Assembly: GCF_023017105.1 (NCBI RefSeq)
Contig: NZ_JALKEV010000004.1
Span: forward strand, 1-64,000
Direction: 5' to 3'
DNA length: 64,000 nt
Origin: Halalkalibacter sp. APA_J-10(15)
Lineage (GTDB): Bacteria; Bacillota; Bacilli; Bacillales; Bacillaceae_D
The position numbers were made by a program, and so were the translations under genes. Of this stretch, positions 27,661 to 36,437 are shown in pieces. Every line of letters begins with the position of its first letter. The first letter of the stretch is position 1. The notes beneath the pieces were generated by a model that was not told the origin of the DNA, searched no databases, and saw only the letters and a program-made list of their open reading frames with translations.

Positions 27661-28215
27661 ATGTTTACTAAAAAAATAGATGATTCGTTAATGATTAAAC
27701 AAATTGAATACACAGATGCTCATCAACTGTTTTATGTAGCAGAGCAATCAAGAAGCCATTTACGCAAATGGCTTCCCTGGGTAGATGACACAACAACTGT
27801 TGAACATACCAAAAACTTCATTCACTCCTGCGAACAGCTCGCTAACGAAAGCAAAGGTTTAAATACTGTCATACTCTATGACGATCAAATCGTTGGAAAT
27901 GCAGGATTTAATCAAATTGATCACATTAATAAAATAACAACGATTGGTTACTGGTTGGCAGAAAACGTTCAAGGAAAAGGAATCATGACTCGTGTTGTTC
28001 AAGCCTTAACAGCTTACACATTCGAAGAGCTACAATTCAACAAAGTCGAGATACGTGTTGCTAAAGAAAATAAAAAAAGCCGTCGCATACCAGAACGACT
28101 CGGCTTCCTTCATGAAGGCTGTATTCGAAGTAGTCAATACTTACATCATACATATATGGATATCATTATTTATGGGTTATTAAAAGATGAATGGATGAAT
28201 CAGAATGTCAACTGA
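27661..28215 (+). CDS. GNAT N-acetyltransferase, RimL/YdaF type
   Basis: 184-residue acetyltransferase with the RimJ/RimL pattern: IKQIEYTDAHQLFYVAEQSR near the start, the acetyl-CoA loop ENVQGKGIMTRVVQALTAYT and KENKKSRRIPERLGFLHEG. The usual N-K-S-R-A-I-P-E sequence appears as KKSRRIPE. Substrates are likely an N-terminal amino group or a small amine. TAGGAGG precedes the ATG. It begins the accessory stretch after yrrI. Confidence 0.85.
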   Translation: MFTKKIDDSLMIKQIEYTDAHQLFYVAEQSRSHLRKWLPWVDDTTTVEHTKNFIHSCEQLANESKGLNTVILYDDQIVGNAGFNQIDHINKITTIGYWLAENVQGKGIMTRVVQALTAYTFEELQFNKVEIRVAKENKKSRRIPERLGFLHEGCIRSSQYLHHTYMDIIIYGLLKDEWMNQNVN

Positions 28216-28262
28216 AGTACCTCTCCTTATATTTCAATTTTAACTTATGCACCCATTCTTCT

Positions 28263-28631
28263 CTATTTTTCACTTTCATTAATAAATTCCATTCGATTCC
28301 CGAACGGGTCACGACATTCAAATCGCTCATACCCTGGGATAGGAACGGCTTCAACAATCTCGATTCCTAACTTATTCAATCTTTGTTTCCAATGATCTAG
28401 ATCGGACACTTCATAGGCAATATGTGCCTTCGTCTGAAAACGATCAAACCCTTCTTCTGTCCCAACATGTACTTGACGATTACCCACCTTTAGCCAAAAT
28501 CCTCCTCTCCCCTGTAATGACGCTGGCTTTTCCATTTCCTCTATCCCTAACCCTTCACAATAGAAAGCTCTTCCTGCCTCTTCTTCCCCTGTTGGAATCG
28601 TTATTTGGACATGATCTATACCTTTGATCAT
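28263..28631 (-). CDS. VOC family protein, glyoxalase-like
   Basis: 122-residue single VOC module. The starting IKGIDHVQITIP, central RQVHVGTEE and the FECRDPFGNRMEF end give His, His and Glu at the usual metal positions. The ATG at 28631 has GGGAG nine bases upstream; a GTG two codons earlier is too close. Substrate unknown. Confidence 0.83.
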   Translation of the reverse strand: MIKGIDHVQITIPTGEEEAGRAFYCEGLGIEEMEKPASLQGRGGFWLKVGNRQVHVGTEEGFDRFQTKAHIAYEVSDLDHWKQRLNKLGIEIVEAVPIPGYERFECRDPFGNRMEFINESEK

Positions 28632-28664
28632 CCTCACTCACTCCCATAATTTTGTACATATTGT

Positions 28665-29678
28665 TCATTCCCATTCTTTTTCAATGACTTCTACTATATC
28701 ATGAGGACCACTCGATTTATTAGAAGTGACCACAACTATACAATCCCTTTCAGGATAATAAGCTGAAGCGAAGCTTACACCAGGATCATAACCCATAACA
28801 TGATATTTGCGTCCAAAAGCTGTGCTCTCCTCAATCCAAACGCCATAACCATAACAGCCACCTTGACCTGTTAGTACGTGAGAGGTAAACAACAACTCCG
28901 TCATCGTTTCACTTAATAGTCTACGCTCACGTACAGCCTGCCAAAGATTAATCATATTACTAGTTGTAATAAAGGCCCCTCCATCTGCTCCACCAATGAT
29001 CGGTAAAGAATATAAATTTGTTCTCCACATTCCATTTGCTTCATCAATATAACCTAGCGCGGTATTGCTTGGTAGATGATCAAGTGAGTAATAACCTGAT
29101 TTATCCATGTTACAGCGTTTAAAAATATGCTCCTCCACATAGCTTGTGAAACTCATACCTGATAACTGTTCAATGACTAACCCTAACAAGATATAGCCCG
29201 CATTATTATAATGAAACCTCTCACCTGGGGAAAACTTCATTAAATCATTTTGAAATAAAGGTAAAAAGTCACGAGGATTTTTCATTACATACACCGGTAC
29301 TTTCTCCCAGATTTCCTCAAAATCATCCATGAGCTCTTCATCAAAATAATCGGGTACACCAGAGCTATGTGTTAATAAATGATGTATCGTAATCTCTTCT
29401 GAAAAATTCGGAAAAGGAACAGACAAGCAATCCTTCAATTTCGTATGTAGTGTTAGTTTCCCTTGTTCAACAAATTGACAAATCGCGATCGCTGTAAACA
29501 GTTTGCAACCAGAAGCAATTCCGAATCGTGTGTCGATGTTATTTTCTAATTTCTCTGATCGATTCGCATAACCGTATGCTTTATGTAGGGTCAACTGTCC
29601 ATTTCGAACAACATGTACAACTCCCGAGAAGTTCATTTCCTCACTCTTACTACTAATTTTTTTCTCTATATCACTCAT
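28665..29678 (-). CDS. Serine hydrolase, class C beta-lactamase/PBP4* family
   Basis: 337-residue protein without a signal peptide, so probably cytoplasmic. The nucleophile motif S-x-x-K is present as ASGCKLF, the YxN motif as YNNAGYILLG, and a HVMGYDPG segment occupies the KTG-like third motif position. HHLLTHSSGVPDY is typical of the esterase/D-aminopeptidase group. The ATG at 29678 follows GAGGAG; an upstream ATG at 29708 has no such site. Resistance to beta-lactams is not implied. Confidence 0.83.
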   Translation of the reverse strand: MSDIEKKISSKSEEMNFSGVVHVVRNGQLTLHKAYGYANRSEKLENNIDTRFGIASGCKLFTAIAICQFVEQGKLTLHTKLKDCLSVPFPNFSEEITIHHLLTHSSGVPDYFDEELMDDFEEIWEKVPVYVMKNPRDFLPLFQNDLMKFSPGERFHYNNAGYILLGLVIEQLSGMSFTSYVEEHIFKRCNMDKSGYYSLDHLPSNTALGYIDEANGMWRTNLYSLPIIGGADGGAFITTSNMINLWQAVRERRLLSETMTELLFTSHVLTGQGGCYGYGVWIEESTAFGRKYHVMGYDPGVSFASAYYPERDCIVVVTSNKSSGPHDIVEVIEKEWE

Positions 29679-29767
29679 CTCTAATGACTCCTCTCTTCTA
29701 TCTTTCATTATAAAATATTCTACAATTACTATAAAATCCCTTTACTCATATACTCTTTCAAATTAAT

Positions 29768-29808
29768 TAAAAACGCCACAAGCAAATACCTTTAAGCCTG
29801 TGACGTTT
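29768..29808 (-). terminator. Terminator of the pirin-FNR-FMN reductase operon
   Basis: AAACGTCACAGGC / GCTTGTGGCGTTT stem with one G-U pair and T5 in the minus direction. Confidence 0.75.
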
Positions 29809-29820
29809 CACTCATACTAT

Positions 29821-30339
29821 TTATTGTTGTACAATCGCTTCTGCTAACACATCTATACGAGTTAATACTTCTTGATCGACAATTTCATTCTTCTCATTAA
29901 AGCTTCCATTTACAGCAAACACTTGCGTATTCGGTACGGTAGCTTTCAAAAATTGCAGGATTGGCTTTAACTGATATTCAGCAACAAGAAAATGACGCTC
30001 TGACCCTGCAGTAGTAACGATGCCTGTAACTTTCGATTGAAACACCCCCATCGGTAAGTGGTCAAACAGGTTTTTTAACACACCTGAAATAGAAGCCTGA
30101 TAAATTGGTGTTCCGAAAACGAGTGCATCCGCGGCAATCATTTTCTGCACAACTTTCTGAGTGTCATCGTTATACTCTTCTAATGGTAAGCCTCGTACCC
30201 AATCAATCTCATACTCCTTTAAATCAATTAACTCCGTTTCGACAGCTGGGCTTTTCCGTTTAACAGCTTCTAATACTTCACTAACAACTTTTACTGTTTT
30301 AGATCCAATCATTGAACCAGATACGCCAACTATTTTCAT
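29821..30339 (-). CDS. NADPH-dependent FMN reductase family flavoprotein
   Basis: 172-residue flavodoxin-like fold with the GVSGSMIGSKT phosphate loop and FGTPIYQASISGVLKNLFDH flavin-contact segment, as in SsuE/azoreductase-type enzymes. The ATG at 30339 is 8 bases from AGGAGG; the ATG two codons earlier is too close. The AGGAGG lies beside the stop codon of the upstream FNR gene, so the two are probably co-translated. Confidence 0.85.
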   Translation of the reverse strand: MKIVGVSGSMIGSKTVKVVSEVLEAVKRKSPAVETELIDLKEYEIDWVRGLPLEEYNDDTQKVVQKMIAADALVFGTPIYQASISGVLKNLFDHLPMGVFQSKVTGIVTTAGSERHFLVAEYQLKPILQFLKATVPNTQVFAVNGSFNEKNEIVDQEVLTRIDVLAEAIVQQ

Positions 30340-30351
30340 TTCCATGACCTC

Positions 30352-31338
30352 CTATTTAAATACACTCGTACTATGCAACGGCTGAACTCTTGAAGCAGGG
30401 TCAATATATGCTTTTGCATGATTTATCGCAATTGGTGCTTCACCTAACCCGACCGCAATAAGTTTCACCTTTCCTTCATAGTTTACAATGTCACCTGCTG
30501 CAAATATGCCCTCAATATTGGTTTCCATTTTTGAATTAACGATAATTGATTGACGATCCATTTCTAAACCCCAGCTTTTAATCGGACCAAGAGAAGAAAT
30601 ATTTCCATAATTGACGATGATATGATCAGTATCAACCACCTCTTCATCTCCATTTTTATGAGCAATCACTACTTGACGAAGCGTTTCTCCCTCACCAATT
30701 AATCGTTTGATAGCGTATGGTGTTTTTATATTAACCGAAGAAGCTTTTAACTCGTTGACGCTACTTTCATGAGCTTTGAAATCATTTCGACGATGACATA
30801 ATGTAACATGTGATGCAACATTCTCAAGCATGAGGGACCAATCTACAGCTGAATCACCACCACCACAAACAAGAACACGTTGCCCTTCAAAAAACTGTAA
30901 ATCCTTTACTGAGTAATGCAGGCTCTTCCCTTCATACAACTGCTCCCCTTCAATCTTTAATTTACGCGGTTCAAACGCCCCTATTCCTCCAGTAATCAAA
31001 ATAGTTTTGGAAACATGTTGCCCTTGATTGGTCGTTAACGTAAACTTGTCCTCATCTTTCTCCACATGTAAAACTGTTTCATTAAGACAAATCGTTGGTT
31101 TGGCAAAAGCAGCTTGCTCCTCTAAATTCTTAATAAATTCTTTCCCAAGTACCTTCGGAAATCCACCAACATCATAAATATATTTATCTGGGTATAATTC
31201 GCCCACTTGCCCACCAAGTTGACCTAAGCTATCAATAATCTTCACCTTTAAGTCACGCATTCCTGCATAAAAAGTCGCAAATAAACCTGTTGGCCCTCCA
31301 CCAATAATCGTTACATCATACAATTCTTTTTCATTCAT
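30352..31338 (-). CDS. Ferredoxin/flavodoxin--NADP+ reductase, thioredoxin-reductase-like (YumC/YcgT group)
   Basis: 328-residue FAD enzyme with the N-terminal VTIIGGGPTGLFATFYAGMR dinucleotide fold, GQLGGQVGELYPDKYIYDVG, NADP-binding VLVCGGGDSAVDW and the C-terminal FAAGDIVNYEGKVKLIAVGL. The redox-active CxxC of thioredoxin reductase is absent, as in the FNR type of Bacillus. It moves electrons between NADPH and ferredoxin or flavodoxin. The middle gene of the pirin operon. Confidence 0.9.
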   Translation of the reverse strand: MNEKELYDVTIIGGGPTGLFATFYAGMRDLKVKIIDSLGQLGGQVGELYPDKYIYDVGGFPKVLGKEFIKNLEEQAAFAKPTICLNETVLHVEKDEDKFTLTTNQGQHVSKTILITGGIGAFEPRKLKIEGEQLYEGKSLHYSVKDLQFFEGQRVLVCGGGDSAVDWSLMLENVASHVTLCHRRNDFKAHESSVNELKASSVNIKTPYAIKRLIGEGETLRQVVIAHKNGDEEVVDTDHIIVNYGNISSLGPIKSWGLEMDRQSIIVNSKMETNIEGIFAAGDIVNYEGKVKLIAVGLGEAPIAINHAKAYIDPASRVQPLHSTSVFK

Positions 31339-31394
31339 TGATTTTCTCTCCCATTCTTTTATTATCTTTTTATATTATTAAGTATAAACAACCA

Positions 31395-32249
31395 TCACGA
31401 CTTAGCTGCCGGACCAAATTTTCCAGTACGATAATCATGATAAGCTTCTTTTATTTCTTCTTCTGAATTCATGACAAACGGACCATACGGAACGATTGTC
31501 TCTTTAATTGGTTCTCCAGAATAAATTAAAAGCTTTACTCGACGTGAACGAGCAACTATTGAGCAGTTATCGTGACTCAAGCTAACTTGGTCAGTCATCG
31601 TTAGCGTTGCAACATCATGCTTTTTTAGCACTGTTCTTTCATCACCTATTTCAAGTTCACCTGAGAGTACATACACAAATGCCTGATGCGTAACAGGTAG
31701 TTGATGTTGATAGCACGCTCCTTCTTCTAAATTGGCCTCAGCTATCGTTATTGGAACCATTGACTGAAGCGGTCCAACGATATTCCCAATTTGTCCTGCA
31801 AATATTTTAACGAATCCACGATCTATCTCAATTGTAGGAGTAGCTTCTGAATAAACATTTTGATAATAAGGCTTAGAGAACTTTTTCTCTTTCGGCAAGT
31901 TTAACCACAGCTGTAACGTATGAGCAATGTCATCACTAACAGCTTCCTCTGCATGTCGTGCACCAGATCCTGCATTCATATATTGCATATCACCTGGTTC
32001 AAGGATTTCACGACTTCCACTATTATCAATATGCTCTAACCGACCATCCACTACATATGTAATCGTCTGGAATCCTCGATGGGGATGATCAGAAAAGGCG
32101 CCTCTTTTAAACCAATCCTCAGCCATTATGATAAATGGGTCAAATTCCTTAAATTTCCCATTCGGCAGCACCCATCCTTTCTGAATAAAAGGAAAACTCA
32201 TCTCTTCATACTTAACGGTCCATTTGTTTTTAACACGGCGTTGATTCAT
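31395..32249 (-). CDS. Pirin family protein
   Basis: 284-residue bicupin. The N-terminal cupin carries the metal triad region FSDHPHRGFQTITYVVDG, RLEHIDNSGS and HAEEAV, matching the pirin iron site. The C-terminal cupin (about 170-260) is followed by the PIKETIVPYGPFVMN motif. Bacterial pirins include quercetin dioxygenases and redox-linked regulators. AGAGGTGA precedes the ATG at 32249. First gene of a three-gene operon divergent from a Cys-rich regulator. Confidence 0.88.
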   Translation of the reverse strand: MNQRRVKNKWTVKYEEMSFPFIQKGWVLPNGKFKEFDPFIIMAEDWFKRGAFSDHPHRGFQTITYVVDGRLEHIDNSGSREILEPGDMQYMNAGSGARHAEEAVSDDIAHTLQLWLNLPKEKKFSKPYYQNVYSEATPTIEIDRGFVKIFAGQIGNIVGPLQSMVPITIAEANLEEGACYQHQLPVTHQAFVYVLSGELEIGDERTVLKKHDVATLTMTDQVSLSHDNCSIVARSRRVKLLIYSGEPIKETIVPYGPFVMNSEEEIKEAYHDYRTGKFGPAAKS

Positions 32250-32264
32250 TTCTCTCACCTCTTA

Positions 32265-32310
32265 TTTTATATACATTTTAGTATAAAAAGTATATAATGA
32301 TAGTACATCA
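32265..32310. promoter_or_regulatory. Divergent promoter region, pirin operon / SufR-like regulator
   Basis: Contains TATAAT-type boxes and short repeated TAGTATA/GTATATA units around 32280-32298 between the two divergent genes. It is a plausible binding region for the adjacent regulator. No clean palindrome was resolved. Confidence 0.3.
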
Positions 32311-32383
32311 TATCCATCATATTTTGCAAAGCATTCAGCTTCTCATTCATTCAAATATTTTCATACATAGAGGAGAGACTTAC

Positions 32384-33004
32384 ATGCACTCAACAAAAAA
32401 CAAACTACTAGAACTTCTCAAGAAAAACGGAACTTTGTCTGTTCAAAACTTAACAGCCACATTAAATATCACACATATGGCAGTTCGAAAGCATATACTT
32501 TCACTTGAGAAAGATGGACTCATTGAAGGGAAAGAAGTTAGACAAGCGGTCGGTCGTCCGCAACAAAGATACTCTTTAACTAGCAAAGGGGAGCTACTTT
32601 TTCCAAGAAACTACGAAGGGATTAGCGTTGAATTTTTACAGGATATTGAGGAATTACATGGTTACGAGGTCATTCACACTTTGTTTAAAAAAAGAGAGCA
32701 ACGTTTAACAAAAAGTTATAAACAACGACTAATTCAAACAAATTTTGATGAAAAAATAGCAGAGCTCACTAATATACAAAATGAGAAGGGCTACATGGCT
32801 GAGCTGCAAAAAATAAACGACGGAACGTACGAATTAACAGAATATAATTGTCCTATTTTAGCCATTGCCTCTGATTACAAAGACGCTTGTACGTGTGAAA
32901 CCGAAATGTTTAAGCAAGTGCTTGAAACAAATGAGATTGATCGAATTTCCTGTCAATCAGATGGTGAGCCACATTGTAAATTCTTAATACGAAAAAATAA
33001 ATAG
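32384..33004 (+). CDS. SufR-like HTH transcriptional regulator with C-terminal Cys cluster
   Basis: 206 residues. The N-terminal winged helix (about 1-75, NKLLELLKKNGTLSVQNLTA, then MAVRKHILSLEKDGLIEG) is followed by a helical linker and a C-terminal sensor domain. Cysteines lie in NCP, DACTC, ISCQ and PHCKF. The first pair has C-X12-C spacing as in SufR-type [4Fe-4S] repressors, and the last pair is C-X7-C. GAGGAGAG lies upstream of the ATG at 32384, the chosen start. It is divergent from the pirin-FNR-FMN reductase operon, its likely target. It could instead sense another ligand. Confidence 0.72.
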   Translation: MHSTKNKLLELLKKNGTLSVQNLTATLNITHMAVRKHILSLEKDGLIEGKEVRQAVGRPQQRYSLTSKGELLFPRNYEGISVEFLQDIEELHGYEVIHTLFKKREQRLTKSYKQRLIQTNFDEKIAELTNIQNEKGYMAELQKINDGTYELTEYNCPILAIASDYKDACTCETEMFKQVLETNEIDRISCQSDGEPHCKFLIRKNK

Positions 33005-33052
33005 TGGCACCACTTGCAAGTTTAAGCACATTAATTTTATTGATTTAAAAAA

Positions 33053-33439
33053 TGAGGCTGGGACAAAAGTGGTTTATCTAAAAGAAAAGCCGAACAATGA
33101 TAGATGGTGGACGTAAACCGCTCCTGAAATATACTTCGCTTTCCGCGGGAAGCCGGTGAGCCTCCTCGTGCTTCGCACTGCGGGGTCTCACCCTTGGCTT
33201 TTCAGCGGCCCTTTAAGTAATGTGCGTAGCCGTTGCCCGATTTTGAAAGCCTTTCTATGAGTGGGTTTCTCATAGAAAGGCGTGCAACGAGCGGAGCCAT
33301 TACTCTTCTTTGAGTTACTAGAAAGGACTTTTTCAGTGGTCTCGCTTTTCATTCCGCAGGAGTCTACGTATATTTCATCCGCTACGTTCATCTTTTGTTC
33401 GGGTTTCCAGATAGACACTTTAGTTATGTCCCAGCCTCA
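33053..33439. repeat. Intergenic repeat element bounded by 13-bp inverted repeats
   Basis: TGAGGCTGGGACA (33053-33065) and TGTCCCAGCCTCA (33427-33439) frame a 387-base, GC-richer insert containing CGCTTTCCGCGGG, GAGCCTCCTCG, TGCGGGGTCTCACC and ATTCCGCAGGAGTCTACGTA. I recall such blocks as widespread non-coding repeats in Bacillaceae genomes. A 76-codon minus-strand frame inside it is not credible as a gene. A related element lies at 58487-58755. Confidence 0.7.
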
Positions 33440-33443
33440 TCCA

Positions 33444-33680
33444 CTATTTTTCTTGTTTTTCACTTGTTTGACGATTTAAGAAAACGGTTAGAGCAAAGAA
33501 GATAACAGCCGCTCCTAAAATCGTGCCACGGAATTGCCATAGAATTGATGTTGAATAATGCTCAGCGTAAAACCCCGCATGAATAAAGGATACTAAAAGT
33601 AAACCTCCAAAAATAAACGCTCCTAAAATAAACATGACTTGTTTCGGATTCACATAAACATCACGGTTTGCTTCTCCCAT
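33444..33680 (-). CDS. Small two-helix membrane protein, hypothetical
   Basis: 78 residues with predicted membrane segments at about 15-38 and 51-69 and a charged C-terminus (RQTSEKQEK). GAGGTG precedes the ATG at 33680. Not recognised as a named family. It ends five bases from the repeat element at 33053-33439. Confidence 0.6.
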   Translation of the reverse strand: MGEANRDVYVNPKQVMFILGAFIFGGLLLVSFIHAGFYAEHYSTSILWQFRGTILGAAVIFFALTVFLNRQTSEKQEK

Positions 33681-33695
33681 AAAATTGCACCTCAC

Positions 33696-33979
33696 TACAA
33701 TAAACTTTTCTCTTCATACTATCTTACCTATTATTTCTTTCACTTTCAAATAGACGAGACAAATTAATAATTTATGTTAAAATGAGGCTAACATGAATGG
33801 ACTTCAACTTTTTGAATGACCTCGAAGCAATGAAGCGTAGTCGCTATATCTTTTAAAGTCTTATGATCAGTGGTTTTCTCGCCACAAGACGCATAGTGAA
33901 CGGAACCATTGTCATATTTTTTGGGTACTTTTTAAACATTGCTTTATAAATTTGATAATTCGATAGGAATGATAAACTG
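33696..33979. other. Intergenic spacer upstream of yuxK
   Basis: About 280 bases with no credible reading frame or RNA. The sequence just before 33980 lacks a strong ribosome binding site (AGGAATGATAAACTG). Confidence 0.3.
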
Positions 33980-34372
33980 ATGAAACGAATCGTACTTATT
34001 GATGGAGATTGTCATATATGTAACCAAAGTGTACAATTTATTATTAAACGTGACCCAAATGCACAATTTCAATTCGCTTCCTTACAAAGTGAAATTGGTC
34101 AATACTTATTAGCAAATCATAATATATCAAGCACAATGAATAGTATGGTACTTATTGAAAATAATCAACACTATATTCGTTCAACAGCTGTATTACGAAT
34201 TTGTAAACAGCTAAAAGGACTATGGAAGCTATCTTATATCGCCATTATTTTCCCTCGCATACTTCGTGACGCAGTTTATCAAATTGTTGCGAACAACCGT
34301 TATAAATGGTTTGGTCAAAAGGAGCAATGTCTAGTCCCAACATCTGATATGAAAAAGCGCTTTTTAGACTAG
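33980..34372 (+). CDS. yuxK: DCC family thiol-disulfide oxidoreductase (YuxK, DUF393)
   Basis: 130 residues opening with the family motif LIDGDCHICNQSVQFII, which contains the DxxCxxC active-site-like pair, followed by the FASLQSEIGQYLL segment and YIRSTAVLRICKQL. The redox function is inferred from the thioredoxin-like fold; physiological partners are unknown. Monocistronic. Confidence 0.85.
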   Translation: MKRIVLIDGDCHICNQSVQFIIKRDPNAQFQFASLQSEIGQYLLANHNISSTMNSMVLIENNQHYIRSTAVLRICKQLKGLWKLSYIAIIFPRILRDAVYQIVANNRYKWFGQKEQCLVPTSDMKKRFLD

Positions 34373-34541
34373 GCTACTTGCCAATACTGAAATTGTTAAA
34401 TATTGGCGCCTTAATAACATCTACAATGTACTACTCACTTCCCTCACAATTGTCACAAAATCGCTCACGCTCAAACAAGACAGGTCATCAATAAAAACGG
34501 TATACTAGTAATAAATCTGTCTTCGTAAGGAGCTTTCGTCA

Positions 34542-36368
34542 ATGTATCAATCTCTAGAGGAATGTATATTAGATTTAGAACAGAAAGGTGAACTGATTCG
34601 TATTAAAGAAGAGGTCGATCCTTATCTTGAAATGGCTGCGATCCATTTAAAGGTATATGAAAAAGGAGGTCCAGCGATCTTATTTGAGAATATTAAAGGA
34701 TCAAAATATCCCGCTATCTCTAATCTTTTCGGCACAATCGAACGTAGTAAATATATGTTTCGTAAAACATGGAATCCAACTGAAAAAGTCATCCAATTAC
34801 GGAATGATCCTATGAAAGCGTTGAAGCAACCGTTGAAGCATGTTCAATCAGGTTTAGCTGCTTCAAAGGCGTTACCGTTGAAGAAAAGAAATGGTTTACC
34901 TTCTCACTTGGAGGAAATTACAATTGCTGAATTGCCACATATTCATCACTGGCCTGATGACGGAGGTGCTTTTGTCACATTACCCCAAGTGTATAGCGAA
35001 GATCCTGACAAGCCTGGAATCATGAATGCTAATTTAGGAATGTATCGTATTCAAATTAGCGGAAATGACTATGAACCTAATAAGGAAGTAGGAATCCATT
35101 ATCAAATTCACCGTGGCCTCGGTGTACACCAAACAAAAGCAATAAAAAAGGGTGAGCCACTCAAAGTGAGTATTTTCATCGGCGGGCCACCGTCTCACAC
35201 ATTATCTGCTGTTATGCCACTTCCTGAAGGACTTAGTGAGCTTACTTTTGCCGGCTTATTAGCAGGTAGACGTTTTCGATATAGTTATGTTGATGGCTAC
35301 TGCGTTAGTCATGATGCAGACTTTGTTATTACAGGAGAGATTCATCCAAATGAAACGAAGCAAGAGGGGCCATTCGGTGACCATCTCGGCTATTATAGCC
35401 TTACCCACCCTTTTCCGATGATGCGTGTTCACAAGGTTTTTGCTCGCAAAAATGCCATTTGGCCATTTACCGTTGTTGGACGACCTCCTCAGGAGGATAC
35501 ATCATTCGGTGAATTAATTCATGAATTAACAGGTGATGCTGTCAAACAACAAATACCTGGCGTTAAGGAAGTCCACGCGGTTGATGCTTCAGGGGTTCAC
35601 CCTCTTCTATTCGCCATTGGTAGTGAACGCTACACACCATATGAGGAAGTGAAACGACCGTCAGAATTAATGACAATCGCAAACAACATTTTAGGAACAG
35701 GACAATTAAGCTTAGCGAAATATTTATTCATTACAGCTGAAGATACAGATCCCATTTCGACACATGATGAAGAACGTTTTTTAACGCATATTCTCGAACG
35801 AATAGATCTTCGGCGTGACCTTCATTTTCAAACGAATACGACCATTGATACGCTTGATTACTCTGGAACAGGTCTTAATTCTGGAAGTAAAGTCATAATT
35901 GCAGCTTATGGAAATAAGAAACGAGAGCTTTGTACAACCATCCCAAAAGTATTAGAAGAACTCTCAATTGTCCATAATCCTTCCATTGTCTTTCCAGGTG
36001 TAGTAGCAATAGAAGGCACTGAATTTTTGAGCTATGAACAAGCACAAATCGAATTAGAGGAATTAACTACTACACTAGCTAGTAATGAGGATTTGTCTTC
36101 ATGTCCACTTATGATCCTGTGTGACGATAGTAAGTTTCTAAGTGAGACTCTTTCTAATTTCTTATGGGCCACCTTTACGAGAAGTAATCCTTCACATGAC
36201 ATCTATGGAGTTAATAGCTATTATCAATTTAAGCATTGGGGCTGTGATACGATGATCATTGATGCACGGATGAAACCTCACCATGCCCCACCACTCATTT
36301 TAGATCCTCAGGTAGAACAAAGCATTGCACGCTTCTTTAGTGAGGATGGAACGATCAAAAGGACATAA
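34542..36368 (+). CDS. UbiD family decarboxylase
   Basis: 608-residue prenyl-FMN-dependent (de)carboxylase. Cofactor and catalytic elements include YRIQISG, GIHYQIHRGLG, and EIHPNETKQEGPFGDHLGYY, where the Glu-Glu pair with the upstream Arg forms the UbiD catalytic network. AAGGAG lies upstream of the ATG. The prenyltransferase UbiX that makes prenyl-FMN is not in the window. Substrate unknown: menaquinone-type precursors or aromatic acids are both possible. Followed by a strong terminator. Confidence 0.88.
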   Translation: MYQSLEECILDLEQKGELIRIKEEVDPYLEMAAIHLKVYEKGGPAILFENIKGSKYPAISNLFGTIERSKYMFRKTWNPTEKVIQLRNDPMKALKQPLKHVQSGLAASKALPLKKRNGLPSHLEEITIAELPHIHHWPDDGGAFVTLPQVYSEDPDKPGIMNANLGMYRIQISGNDYEPNKEVGIHYQIHRGLGVHQTKAIKKGEPLKVSIFIGGPPSHTLSAVMPLPEGLSELTFAGLLAGRRFRYSYVDGYCVSHDADFVITGEIHPNETKQEGPFGDHLGYYSLTHPFPMMRVHKVFARKNAIWPFTVVGRPPQEDTSFGELIHELTGDAVKQQIPGVKEVHAVDASGVHPLLFAIGSERYTPYEEVKRPSELMTIANNILGTGQLSLAKYLFITAEDTDPISTHDEERFLTHILERIDLRRDLHFQTNTTIDTLDYSGTGLNSGSKVIIAAYGNKKRELCTTIPKVLEELSIVHNPSIVFPGVVAIEGTEFLSYEQAQIELEELTTTLASNEDLSSCPLMILCDDSKFLSETLSNFLWATFTRSNPSHDIYGVNSYYQFKHWGCDTMIIDARMKPHHAPPLILDPQVEQSIARFFSEDGTIKRT

Positions 36369-36386
36369 CATTAACAGTAGTATTAA

Positions 36387-36425
36387 GCGCTGCTCTTTCT
36401 TTTAAGAGCAGCGCACTTCTTATGT
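36387..36425 (+). terminator. ubiD-like gene terminator
   Basis: Perfect 11-bp stem GCGCTGCTCTT (36387-36397) / AAGAGCAGCGC (36404-36414), then ACTTCTTAT. Confidence 0.7.
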
Positions 36426-36437
36426 TAAATATTTCTT

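Noticed and set aside
33188-33418. 76-codon minus-strand ORF
   Set aside because: It lies wholly inside the GAGGCTGGGACA-bounded repeat, lacks a ribosome binding site, and its composition reflects the repeat, not a protein.
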